A stretch of DNA of 64,000 nucleotides from assembly GCF_000247605.1 (NCBI RefSeq), contig NC_016894.1:1116001-1180000 (forward strand), read 5' to 3'. Shown here in pieces: positions 50,524 through 59,366 of this stretch (its first letter is position 1; every line of letters starts with the position of its first letter). The notes beneath the pieces were generated by a model, which made no database searches, was not told the DNA's origin, and saw nothing but the letters and a program-made list of their open reading frames with translations. A program made the translations under genes and the position numbers. This DNA is from Acetobacterium woodii DSM 1030 (GTDB taxonomy: Bacteria; Bacillota; Clostridia; Eubacteriales; Eubacteriaceae).

Positions 50524-51738
50524 TTATATATGATCTTTCGGATTGGTTACGTGAGCGTTTTGTTCGGGATTACAGTTACAGTCGGATGTTTCTCTGGCCG
50601 GAGCGACAGGAAATTCCCCTTGAAACAAAATTCCGATTCGAACAAGAAAGGCGCCAAGTAAAATGTAGCCCATTAAAGATTCCAGTAATATCACAATATG
50701 TCCTAAATAAGAGTAGGGAAAGGCATTGATTTCGCCAAAACCCAGTCCGGTCATGACAATCACTGAAAAGTACAAAGAACGGATAAATATTAATAAATGA
50801 TTGGTTGAAGTATTTAAAATTAAGTCGTTAGTGAGATGTGGACCAAATGCATATAAAGTTGCATAAATTAAAGTTGTTGCTAAAAAAACGATTAATAATC
50901 GGATGGTGGATGAGCCGTAATCAGTAATCCACCAGAAAAATTTGACGATTAAATCAATAATATAGGTCCCGATTCCTTTGAATAAATCTAAGAAATGCAA
51001 CAGTGGATTTTGTTTAAATAATTTAAAATAAGCGACAATGTTGATTTTTTTATCGTGATACCATTTTTCCCACCAGATTCTTCGAATATTACAGTGAAAA
51101 CTGGATAATAAAACCGGTTCAATTCGACAGCTGTCGAGACCGACACCAGTAAAATTTGTTTTTTTGTCATAGTAGCAATCCCAAAATATTGTTGCGCCAT
51201 CGACAGAAATGGCTGTAAAATCAGCTTGTTGAAGTTGTACTTTTTTTATACTACTGCCACTGAAATCTGAATAAGAAAATGACGAACCATATAAACAAGT
51301 ATCATAAAAGGAAACAGATTTATATATAGCGTTGTCTGATTTGCAGTGTTTCATTGAACTTTGATGAATTCGGCTGTTTGAAAAATCGGCATATCGAAGA
51401 TCACATGAAATGAAATTGCAGGTTACATAGTTGCCCTGGAGAAGGGGTGACTGAACCAGACTACATTCATTAAACGATGCGCCGAAAGCTTGAACCTTTT
51501 CTAACTGACAAAAATCAAGAATACAATTTATGAAAATAGATTCAGAAAAATTTGCCTCGATAAATGAAATGCCTTTAAGATTAAATCCAGTGAGTTCCAA
51601 TTTTGATAAATCACAATGGTCAAAATTAATGGCAAGTTTTCTATTTTTTTTGCGAAAAGAATTCCACTCCTGAGACTTCTTGTCAATCACACAATCTTTA
51701 AAATAGGGAAAGATTTCCAAGCCATCATTATTTTCCAT
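50524..51738 (-). CDS. Pentapeptide-repeat protein fused to a 2-TM potassium channel
   Basis: Residues about 40-195 form degenerate pentapeptide repeats with the A/S-x-F-x-x periodicity (GSSFSYSDFSGSS, LQQADFTAIS). A C-terminal ion-channel module has two membrane segments and the pore filter TGLGFGE (about residue 340), with F replacing the usual Y. AAGGAGG precedes ATG 51738, giving 404 residues. It is a K+ channel candidate gated or anchored through the repeat solenoid, and it is encoded with a receiver protein. Confidence 0.82.
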   Translation of the reverse strand: MENNDGLEIFPYFKDCVIDKKSQEWNSFRKKNRKLAINFDHCDLSKLELTGFNLKGISFIEANFSESIFINCILDFCQLEKVQAFGASFNECSLVQSPLLQGNYVTCNFISCDLRYADFSNSRIHQSSMKHCKSDNAIYKSVSFYDTCLYGSSFSYSDFSGSSIKKVQLQQADFTAISVDGATIFWDCYYDKKTNFTGVGLDSCRIEPVLLSSFHCNIRRIWWEKWYHDKKINIVAYFKLFKQNPLLHFLDLFKGIGTYIIDLIVKFFWWITDYGSSTIRLLIVFLATTLIYATLYAFGPHLTNDLILNTSTNHLLIFIRSLYFSVIVMTGLGFGEINAFPYSYLGHIVILLESLMGYILLGAFLVRIGILFQGEFPVAPARETSDCNCNPEQNAHVTNPKDHI

Positions 51739-51874
51739 ATTGTCCTCCTTGATATTTTCACGCAATCTTTATTCTCGAAAATTGGCTACGTTTTCAATTA
51801 GGTTATTTAACAGCAATTTTATCATATCTGGGCTCCAAAAGCAAAAGACATCGGGATCGGGAATAAGAAAAAAT

Positions 51875-51943
51875 CTTAGTTCACTACAAAAAAATATATA
51901 AATTTCAACAAAGATGCGGATGAACAAAAAAATATGATAGAAT
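51875..51943 (+). promoter_or_regulatory. Repeated promoter module, copy D
   Basis: The 39-bp dyad (51875-51913; left half CTTAGTTCA) is followed by a poor -35 region (TGCGGA, 51915-51920), 17 bp, and -10 TAGAAT (51938-51943). The remainder of the 51739-52272 gap holds only short frames: a peptide frame at 51987-52079 and a 21-codon basic frame near 52190. The first intact gene downstream is at 52273. Confidence 0.7.
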
Positions 51944-51986
51944 TAGATCAATAGGAAGATTAATTTTAATTAAAAGGCAAGAATAA

Positions 51987-52079
51987 ATGAAGAAGAAGTA
52001 GGTGCTTATATCAATTATATTTTTATTGGGAGTCATATTCTACTTTATAATATCGACACTTTATTCTTTGTATATTTAA
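51987..52079 (+). pseudogene. Possible broken small membrane peptide gene after module D
   Basis: ATG AAG AAG AAG is followed by TAG, then the same frame continues from a GTG at 52002 as a 25-residue hydrophobic segment (LISIIFLLGVIFYFIISTL). It may be a nonsense-mutated peptide gene, or a real peptide starting at the GTG. Evidence is weak. Confidence 0.25.
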
Positions 52080-52272
52080 ATTTATTAATAGGTAATTGTG
52101 AAATAAAAAAGAGTTAGCGGACGAGAATTCGACGATAAGAAACAGATCGAATTCATGAAATCGGAAGAGAATGGAACAACAAAACAATGAAAATGTTGAA
52201 GAAATGGCGTAAAAATAAAAGCTGGGCAAAGAAGATAAAAAGTCCAACCAGGCAAAGTGGTTGGTTATAAAA

Positions 52273-52713
52273 ATGAAAGAAAAGTTGGTTAAAGTCAGTT
52301 TAATGATTGGTTATTTATTGTTTTTTTTGTTGATGGATTTTTGGTTTGAATCCATCCGAGAAAGTTTCAATACAGCAGTACTGCGGGGTGGAAGTTTTGA
52401 TTCCAGTCGTTATATATTGATGATGCTTATGGTGTTTTTTAAATGGTTTGTTCTCGGATTATTACTACATTTTTTGAGTGGTAAGAAAAAGCTGGCGTTT
52501 AGCTTTGACATCGTTTGTTTTATCGTTGCAATTGCGATAGCGGTAGTGTTTTTCCTCATAATTTTTCATGTCATTAATCCCATATCAACGATTTATGGAA
52601 ACGTAACAACGGGGCGTCAATTGATTTATCTTATTCCGATTTTTTCTGGATTTTTTATGTTTGAAGGATTATTTTTGAGAAATGATAATAAAAACGAAAG
52701 TGAAAAAATATAA
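52273..52713 (+). CDS. Unrecognised membrane protein, paralogue of the next gene
   Basis: The 146-residue protein has four hydrophobic segments and a C-terminus LIYLIPIFSGFFMFEGLFLRN similar in place and pattern to the following protein (ALYLIPTIAGFYLAKGLL). The ATG at 52273 is used; an in-frame TTG lies at 52261. No family is recognised. It is downstream of module D. Confidence 0.55.
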   Translation: MKEKLVKVSLMIGYLLFFLLMDFWFESIRESFNTAVLRGGSFDSSRYILMMLMVFFKWFVLGLLLHFLSGKKKLAFSFDIVCFIVAIAIAVVFFLIIFHVINPISTIYGNVTTGRQLIYLIPIFSGFFMFEGLFLRNDNKNESEKI

Positions 52714-52817
52714 AATTCAAAGGTTGGAATTTTACAGGACCTTTATTTATTTAAATCTTAGAGCTTGTTTTTTAGGAATGAGTTAAAAGAAAATAAGCAA
52801 AAAGGAAGGTGTTTATT

Positions 52818-53258
52818 TTGCGAATATTTAAAAAAATTTACCCATACCTTGTCATACCGTTAGTGTTGGGCTACGTTATTTTAATCTTCAATATGAAAAA
52901 TCTGGTAAAATATGGAGCTTACGATTCAAACTTAAATTCGACCCTACCGTTTTTTTTAGGTGATTTAGGTTTAGTATATACGGTGACGTTACCGCTAATT
53001 AACATTATATTTGGTATTCTTATTGAATTGCTGTGTCGAAAAGCAGGGGCGCTAAGAATCAAAATACAGCGATCCTACCTGATCATCGGGCTGTTCTTTA
53101 CGTTTTTTTATTATCTACTTTATACACCGGTAGCTGTTTTTTTTAGACTGTTCCGTTTTTTAATATCTGATGCACCAGCCTTATATCTCATCCCAACCAT
53201 TGCCGGGTTTTATTTAGCAAAAGGCTTGCTTGCGTCTAAAGAAAGTGAGAATAGCTGA
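52818..53258 (+). CDS. Unrecognised membrane protein, second paralogue
   Basis: The 146-residue protein has four hydrophobic segments and ends YLIPTIAGFYLAKGLLASKE. AAGGAAGG lies nine bases before a TTG at 52818; a GTG at 52809 is alternative. Equal length and shared C-terminal pattern suggest that it and the previous gene arose by duplication. Function unknown. Confidence 0.55.
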   Translation: MRIFKKIYPYLVIPLVLGYVILIFNMKNLVKYGAYDSNLNSTLPFFLGDLGLVYTVTLPLINIIFGILIELLCRKAGALRIKIQRSYLIIGLFFTFFYYLLYTPVAVFFRLFRFLISDAPALYLIPTIAGFYLAKGLLASKESENS

Positions 53259-53410
53259 CTTGGATTAATGGATAAAAAAACTGTTAGTCTAACAGGATTG
53301 CAACTAAGCGCTAAAGCTTTGGCATTTGCCGGGGCTTTTTTTGTTTGGTCTATACAAAAAAAAGCGACTGTGGGATAATAAACAAAACAGATATGAGTGA
53401 GGACACACAA

Positions 53411-54628
53411 ATGAGAATAATGCATACAGCCGATTGGCATTTAGGAAAAAATATCGAAGGTCACAGCCGGATGGATGAGCAATCATCTTTTCTGGCGGAC
53501 TTTGTTAAAATAACCGCAGAACAAAACATTGATCTGGTCATCATTGCCGGAGATATTTATGATAGTTATAACCCACCGGCCAGAGCCGAAGAGTTGTTTT
53601 ATGAAACGCTTAAGCAATTATCGGATGGCGGTAAAAGATTAATCTTAGTGATTGCCGGTAATCACGATAATCCCCAACGACTGGAAGCGCCGGGGCCACT
53701 GGCTAGAGATCATGGGATTTTAATGGCCGGGGTGCCGAAAACGATCATTCCAACTGGCGCTTACGGGCACCATCGAGTGGTAGAGTCGGGTGAAGGTTAT
53801 GTGGAGATTGAAATAAATGGCGAACGGGCCGTGATTCTGTTGCTGCCTTATCCCAGCGAAAAAAGATTAAACGAAGTATTATATGATTTAACGACTGACG
53901 AAGAACAAAATCAAAAGTCCTATAGCGATCGGATTCATGCCTATTTTTTAGAACTGGAGTCACATTTTAGAGCCGATACCATCAATCTGGTGACCACTCA
54001 TATTTTTGCAATGGGCAGTGAAGAATCTGGATCAGAGCGAAGTATTCAGCTTGGCGGCACTTATATCGTCGATGGCAATTGCTTTCCCCAAAAGGCCCAT
54101 TACATCGCCCTCGGCCATATCCATAAACCCCAGGTTATTCCCGGCACCGATGGTCGCGGGCGTTATGCCGGATCACCGATTCATTTCAACCGCCGGGAAA
54201 TTGCTTATCAAAAAAAATGTATCGTGGTTGAAATTGTTGTTGAAGCGGGAAAGACGGTTAAAAATGAGGTCAGCGAAATGCCGCTTCAAGTATATAAACC
54301 GATTGAAGTTTGGCGGTGTGCGAATGTTGATGAAGCGATTGCCAAATGTGAAGAAAATGCCGAGCGATCCTGTTGGGTTTATCTGGAAATTGAGACGGAT
54401 CATTATATTCGCGAAGATGAAATCAAAAAAATGAAGGTTTATAAAGATGATATTTTAGAGGTTATCCCCAAACTGACGGTACTGGAAACCGAGGCCAGCC
54501 TGGAATCCCTGACCGAAAAATCTTTTGGCGAGGTATTTAAAGAATTTTATCGCCGCGAAAGAGGAACCGAAGCCGACGATGAGGTGATGGAATTACTACT
54601 GTCGCTGGTTCTTAAGGAGGAAAAATAA
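53411..54628 (+). CDS. sbcD: Exonuclease SbcCD subunit D
   Basis: SbcD is the Mre11-like nuclease of the SbcCD complex, which cuts hairpins and DNA ends. Phosphodiesterase motifs are HTADWHLGK, AGDIYDSYNPP, AGNHDNPQRLE and LGHIHKPQ. ATG 53411 follows GAGG and the family N-terminus MRIMHTADWH; the open frame extends to 53345 but is not needed. The 405-residue protein overlaps sbcC by one base. Confidence 0.96.
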   Translation: MRIMHTADWHLGKNIEGHSRMDEQSSFLADFVKITAEQNIDLVIIAGDIYDSYNPPARAEELFYETLKQLSDGGKRLILVIAGNHDNPQRLEAPGPLARDHGILMAGVPKTIIPTGAYGHHRVVESGEGYVEIEINGERAVILLLPYPSEKRLNEVLYDLTTDEEQNQKSYSDRIHAYFLELESHFRADTINLVTTHIFAMGSEESGSERSIQLGGTYIVDGNCFPQKAHYIALGHIHKPQVIPGTDGRGRYAGSPIHFNRREIAYQKKCIVVEIVVEAGKTVKNEVSEMPLQVYKPIEVWRCANVDEAIAKCEENAERSCWVYLEIETDHYIREDEIKKMKVYKDDILEVIPKLTVLETEASLESLTEKSFGEVFKEFYRRERGTEADDEVMELLLSLVLKEEK

Positions 54629-57600
54629 TGAGACCGATACGACTTAAAATTAAAGGCATCAATAGCTTTCAGCAAGAACAGATCATTGATTTTGAAACCT
54701 TGACGCAGGCCGGTATGTTTGGGATTTTCGGCCCGACTGGCAGTGGTAAATCGACGATTCTGGATGGGATCACATTGGCACTTTATGGAAAGTTGTCCCG
54801 AAACAGCAGTAATTATATCAATGTTAACGAAGAAAAAGGCAGTGTGGTTTATGAGTTTATCATCGCCGGGGCAAAAGAAAAAAAATATCAGGTGAGCCGG
54901 GAGTTTAAGCGTAACAAAAATGACGGGATCAACCAGGGGAAATGTCAACTATTGGAATTACGACCTGAAGGGGAGCTGGTATTGGCCGATAAAACGACCG
55001 AAGTGACCAATGCCTGCGAGGAAATTATTGGTCTGGGTTTAACGGATTTTACCCGAACAGTGGTGTTGCCGCAGGGGAAATTCAGTGATTTTTTAAAGTT
55101 GGAAGGAAAACCGCGACGTGATATGCTGGAGCGCTTGTTTAATCTAGCTAAATATGGCGATGATTTGATGAATCGTCTGAAATCAGAAAAATTAAAAGAA
55201 ACCGAAAAGCTTAATCAAGTGGTCGGCAGCATGATGACCTATGACGCGGTAACCCCGGAAGTGCTGGCTGAAAAAAAAGACAGTTATCAAAAAAATCATA
55301 ACCAACTTAAACTCAATCGGGATCAATATGAAAGCTTAAATATCCAATTAGCAGAAGCAAAAACGCTGATCGGTTGGCTGGCAGAATTAAAAACTGCGAA
55401 GGAAGAAGCGCAAAAGCTGGAAACGAAAGAAGCCGAAATCACAGTTAAGGAAAATCAGGTGGCGCTTGGAAAAAAAGCTTTAGAACTATTGCCTTTTTTA
55501 GAAACCTTTGAAACCCTCGAAAACGAAATTAAAGCGAGCCAGGCCAGTTTTGATGATAGTCAAGAAGAATTAGAGAAACTTGTGGCTGAAAAAGAAGACT
55601 ATGAGAAAAGCTTTAATCAAACAGACGATTACAAAACCGAGAATCTTTTTAAGTTTCAGAGCAAGCTGGAAAAGGTTGAAGACGCAATCCAATGGAAAGA
55701 ATCACAGTTGATACTGGAGCAGGAGATTCATGAGCAAAATAAAAAAATGGATCAACTGAATCATCAGAAAATCGGTCTTGAAAATGAGAAAACACGTTTG
55801 CTTCAGGAAATTGACAAAGAAAAAAAACAAATTGAAGGGGAACAACGGGAGGAAAAGAAGTGTCGTGTGGAAGCGGATTATCGGGAAAAAATTAACCGTG
55901 GTGTTTTTTTAACCGCCGAAATCGGGCGTCTGAAAAATGAGATTGAAAGCGATGCAAAACGTTGGGAGAAAAACCAGGTTATTATAACGACGCTTCTTGA
56001 AGAAGAACAGGAACTTGATGCACAAAAACATCAAAAGGAAAGCGACCAGTCAGCCAGTGATTTAAAGTTGGCAGCCCATAAAAACGCTAAACCGGCAGCT
56101 TGGGATGAAATTCGTCAGGAAAAAGATAAGCTTATCCAGATGAAAAATATTTTTCTTAAGCAACAGGAAATCAAAGAAAGTTTAGCAGTTGTGGGGGAGC
56201 AGCTTGATCACCAGCTACAGTCAATTGAAAGCAAGCAATATTCGGAAACGATTTTAAAAGAAAAGATGGCAGCAGTAAAAAAAGAACTGCTTCTGTTGGA
56301 AAACAAAAGTATGGGGAGACACCTGCGAGAACAATTAAAAGCCGGAGAACCCTGCCCGGTTTGTGGCTCGACCGAGCATCCGCAGGTTAATCGTCCCGTT
56401 GACTCCGATGATGAAATCAAAGCGGAGGTTATGAATAAGGCTTTTCGGCAGCAGGAAAAGGAATTAACTGAACTGACCGCCGAAATTGCGCGGTTAAGCG
56501 GAAGTTTTAGTACATTGGTCGAGAATCAAAAGAATCTAAAAAGCGAATTAGCGAAGTTGGGCGAACCTGTTCGAGCGGAACAGTCGGAGGCACTGGAAAA
56601 GAACAATGACGAGTTAAGCCAGAAGCTGGAAACTTGGGAAATTGAACTGAAAAATCAGGAAATAAAAAATCAAGAGTTAAAAAATGATTGTTTGAAGCTG
56701 GCTGGTGAGCTCAAAGAAAAAACAGCGACAAAAGAAGCGATCTGCTTGCAGAATCAAGAGTTGGAGGAACTCAAGAAAAATAAAGAGTCGTCATTTAATA
56801 CTCTAACAGCAGAAATTACCGCCCTGAGAAGCAAACTTAAGGTTGTCAAAGTTTTTGATTTTAACGCAACCAGTGAAACCATTAAAAAGATGGATCAACG
56901 CCGAGGCGAATTGGTGGCTAAGCTGGAAAAGCTGGAAGAAGGATTAAGTACATATTTGCAGCAACGGGAAAAATTGAATGAGACTATCAATGGGCTGAAT
57001 CGTCAGATTCAGGAGTGCTTATTTCTGATTGGGGAAAAGGCCCGACAATTTCAAGAGAAAAAAACGGCTATCGAAGAAAAGGTGGGAAAAGATTACGGCT
57101 TAAAAGAGTTGGAGGATCTTAAAAATAAGTTTATCGCAAATATAAAATGGATTGAAAACGCCTGGCAGACGGCTAAAAAGAAGTTGGAAGTGATCCGCAC
57201 GAACCATGGGAAGGTTCAAGAAGTGATGACCACTAAAAAAGCGAACCTGCAAACCCTGAAAAGCCAATTTACAAGCACCGAAACGGCGCTAAAAAAGCAA
57301 CTGGAAAAACTGGGATTTGACGACCTGATAACCGCTAAAAAGGCTTGCATTGCCGATGACGTTCTTAAACGTCTGGAAATTGAAATTGATGAATTCTATC
57401 AGAAGCGGTCAAAAATAAATGCCAAACGGGAAGATTTAAACCAGAAAATTGCTGGCCGAGAGATGCATGAAGCGGAGTATGAACAGTTACGTATCGCTCA
57501 TCAAGCATTAGCAGAAAGGATTGAACAGCAACAGAATTTGGACATCAGATTAAAAGCCAGCATTGAAGATCTGGAAAAACGTTTGGCCGAACTGGCTCAG

Positions 57601-58140
57601 TATTTAGCGCAAAAAGAAAAACTGGATCATCGCTTAGCCCTGATTGCGGATTTGGAAAAGCTGTTTTCGGGCAAACGATTTGTCGAATTTGTGGCGGTTT
57701 CCCGGCTTAAATATATTTCTCTGGAAGCCTCCAAACGACTGACCGATATCAGTAACGGGAATTATGGGCTCGAAGCCGATGATGAAGGTAAATTTATTAT
57801 CCGTGATTATAAAAATGGTGGGGCTTCTCGGGACGCGTCAACCCTTTCTGGCGGCGAAACCTTTCTAGCGTCGTTATCACTGGCGTTGGCACTTTCGGCC
57901 GAAATACAATTAAAGGGACGGGCGCCGTTGGAATTTTTCTTTTTAGATGAAGGGTTTGGTTCCCTTCACGAAGATGCGCTCGATGTTGTGATGAATTCGA
58001 TTGAACGACTGCATAATGACAAACTGAAAGTGGGAATTATTAGTCACGTTGAATCAATTAAAAACCGGATGCCGGTTAAACTTTTAATTACTCCGGGCGA
58101 ATCCGGAGCCGGCGGCAGCCGAGTACGGATAGAACGATAG
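54628..58140 (+). CDS. sbcC: Exonuclease SbcCD subunit C (Rad50-like ATPase)
   Basis: SbcC is the SMC-like ATPase partner of SbcD. The N-terminal Walker A is GPTGSGKSTILDGITLALYG. Long coiled coils flank a zinc-hook CPVCG near residue 576. The C-terminal half has the signature LSGGETFLASLSLALALS and Walker B FFLDEGFGSLHEDAL. The 1170-residue length is normal for the family. Confidence 0.97.
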   Translation: MRPIRLKIKGINSFQQEQIIDFETLTQAGMFGIFGPTGSGKSTILDGITLALYGKLSRNSSNYINVNEEKGSVVYEFIIAGAKEKKYQVSREFKRNKNDGINQGKCQLLELRPEGELVLADKTTEVTNACEEIIGLGLTDFTRTVVLPQGKFSDFLKLEGKPRRDMLERLFNLAKYGDDLMNRLKSEKLKETEKLNQVVGSMMTYDAVTPEVLAEKKDSYQKNHNQLKLNRDQYESLNIQLAEAKTLIGWLAELKTAKEEAQKLETKEAEITVKENQVALGKKALELLPFLETFETLENEIKASQASFDDSQEELEKLVAEKEDYEKSFNQTDDYKTENLFKFQSKLEKVEDAIQWKESQLILEQEIHEQNKKMDQLNHQKIGLENEKTRLLQEIDKEKKQIEGEQREEKKCRVEADYREKINRGVFLTAEIGRLKNEIESDAKRWEKNQVIITTLLEEEQELDAQKHQKESDQSASDLKLAAHKNAKPAAWDEIRQEKDKLIQMKNIFLKQQEIKESLAVVGEQLDHQLQSIESKQYSETILKEKMAAVKKELLLLENKSMGRHLREQLKAGEPCPVCGSTEHPQVNRPVDSDDEIKAEVMNKAFRQQEKELTELTAEIARLSGSFSTLVENQKNLKSELAKLGEPVRAEQSEALEKNNDELSQKLETWEIELKNQEIKNQELKNDCLKLAGELKEKTATKEAICLQNQELEELKKNKESSFNTLTAEITALRSKLKVVKVFDFNATSETIKKMDQRRGELVAKLEKLEEGLSTYLQQREKLNETINGLNRQIQECLFLIGEKARQFQEKKTAIEEKVGKDYGLKELEDLKNKFIANIKWIENAWQTAKKKLEVIRTNHGKVQEVMTTKKANLQTLKSQFTSTETALKKQLEKLGFDDLITAKKACIADDVLKRLEIEIDEFYQKRSKINAKREDLNQKIAGREMHEAEYEQLRIAHQALAERIEQQQNLDIRLKASIEDLEKRLAELAQYLAQKEKLDHRLALIADLEKLFSGKRFVEFVAVSRLKYISLEASKRLTDISNGNYGLEADDEGKFIIRDYKNGGASRDASTLSGGETFLASLSLALALSAEIQLKGRAPLEFFFLDEGFGSLHEDALDVVMNSIERLHNDKLKVGIISHVESIKNRMPVKLLITPGESGAGGSRVRIER

Positions 58141-58160
58141 CAGAGGACAACAGCAGGAAA

Positions 58161-58841
58161 ATGATAAACGATTATCAGATAAAATATACGCAACGCAAAA
58201 CAATGGGATTGTATATTACTAAAAATGCAAAAATAGAGGTGCGGGCACCAATCGGCACGCCTGAAAAAAGGATTGAGCGCTTTGTTAAGGATCATCAGAG
58301 CTGGATTAACACTCATCTTGGAACGGTTATACGCCAGGTAGAAGAACGCGATCATTTTGAATTAAGATTTGGCGATAAGCTTCTATTTTTAGGTTGTGAA
58401 TTTCCGTTAGTTGCGGTTGAAAAACCGGCCTTTGGCTTTGATGGGGAACGTTTTTACGCCTATCAACAGCTCTTGGCCGAGGAACTAAAGCGCAATCAGG
58501 TGGGACTCTACCGAAGTCTGGCAAAAAAAATATTAGCCGAGATGGTCGCTGAGTTGGCAACACACATGGGTTTAAAACCTCGCGCGGTCAAAATCAATGG
58601 CGCTAAAAAGCGTTGGGGTTCGTGTTCAAGTGCCGGAAATCTCAATTTTTCCTGGTATTTGGTGATGGCGGAAGAAAGTACCATTCGTTATGTGGTGGTG
58701 CACGAACTGGCTCATTTGGTTGAAATGAACCATTCTCCGAGTTTCTGGCGAATTGTCGAACAGGTATTACCTAATTACAAAACGGAGCAGGTCAAGTTAA
58801 AAGGACTTCAGGAAAAATTAAGTGTCCAGAATTGGGAATAG
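58161..58841 (+). CDS. YgjP-like zinc metallopeptidase (DUF45)
   Basis: The 226-residue protein has the zinc-binding HELAHLVEMNHSPSFW near residue 191 and the KRWGSCSSAGNLNFSWYLV motif of YgjP-like metallopeptidases. The cellular substrate is unknown. It follows sbcC by 20 bases and may share its transcript. A terminator follows. Confidence 0.88.
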   Translation: MINDYQIKYTQRKTMGLYITKNAKIEVRAPIGTPEKRIERFVKDHQSWINTHLGTVIRQVEERDHFELRFGDKLLFLGCEFPLVAVEKPAFGFDGERFYAYQQLLAEELKRNQVGLYRSLAKKILAEMVAELATHMGLKPRAVKINGAKKRWGSCSSAGNLNFSWYLVMAEESTIRYVVVHELAHLVEMNHSPSFWRIVEQVLPNYKTEQVKLKGLQEKLSVQNWE

Positions 58842-58876
58842 TTTTCGGGACGGAGATATTAGTTTGAAAGTTTATG

Positions 58877-58903
58877 GCGAGAGCTACTCTCGCTTATTTT
58901 TTT
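58877..58903 (+). terminator. Intrinsic terminator after the metallopeptidase gene
   Basis: GCGAGAG/CTCTCGC with a three-base loop and TTATTTTTTT. Confidence 0.9.
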
Positions 58904-58913
58904 GCAAAAAAAC

Positions 58914-58942
58914 TTGACAGATAAGACAAAGATGATTATAGT
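58914..58942 (+). promoter_or_regulatory. Promoter of the GntR-ABC operon
   Basis: TTGACA (58914-58919), 17 bp, TATAGT (58937-58942), directly against the palindromic operator. Confidence 0.85.
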
Positions 58943-58962
58943 GTATATATAGTATATATACA
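58942..58962 (+). promoter_or_regulatory. Perfect palindromic operator for the GntR regulator
   Basis: TGTATATATA, a central G, and its exact complement TATATATACA form a 21-bp palindrome that starts at the last base of the -10 and covers the expected transcription start. Binding by the GntR protein encoded just downstream would repress the operon. The palindrome is seen; binding is inferred. Confidence 0.8.
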
Positions 58963-58989
58963 ATAAGACGAAGGAAATGAGGTGATCCG

Positions 58990-59364
58990 TTGAATATTAT
59001 TATCAGCAATTCAAGTGATAAACCCATTTATGAACAAATTACCAAACAGATTAAGAAAATGATCATCAGTGGTGAGTTAAGTCCCGGCGAATCATTACCG
59101 AGTATGCGCTTTTTGGCCAAAGAGCTACGTATTAGTGTGATCACCACCAAACGGGCTTATTCGGATCTGGAACGTGATGGATTTATTGAAACGGTTACCG
59201 GCAAGGGCAGTTTTGTGGCTAAACAAAATCTATCGTTTATTCGGGAAGAGCAATTAAGACTGACCGAAGAGTTTTTGCAGAAAGCGGTCGATGTAGCTAA
59301 AAGCAGTAATATTTCATGGGAAGAACTCGAAGACATGCTGAAAATTTTGTACAAAGGAGAATAA
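58990..59364 (+). CDS. GntR family regulator (YtrA subfamily)
   Basis: The 124-residue protein has a winged-helix GntR domain (KPIYEQITKQIKKMIISGEL, LPSMRFLAKELRISVITTKRAY) and a short C-terminal helical tail, the layout of the YtrA subfamily that controls neighbouring ABC transporters. The TTG start follows GAGGTGA. It lies two bases from the ABC ATPase gene and behind its own operator, so it likely represses this operon. Confidence 0.93.
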   Translation: MNIIISNSSDKPIYEQITKQIKKMIISGELSPGESLPSMRFLAKELRISVITTKRAYSDLERDGFIETVTGKGSFVAKQNLSFIREEQLRLTEEFLQKAVDVAKSSNISWEELEDMLKILYKGE

Positions 59365-59366
59365 CG

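Noticed and set aside
52100-52255. Short basic frames between module D and the next gene
   Set aside because: Frames of about 20 codons without convincing ribosome-binding sites or family resemblance.
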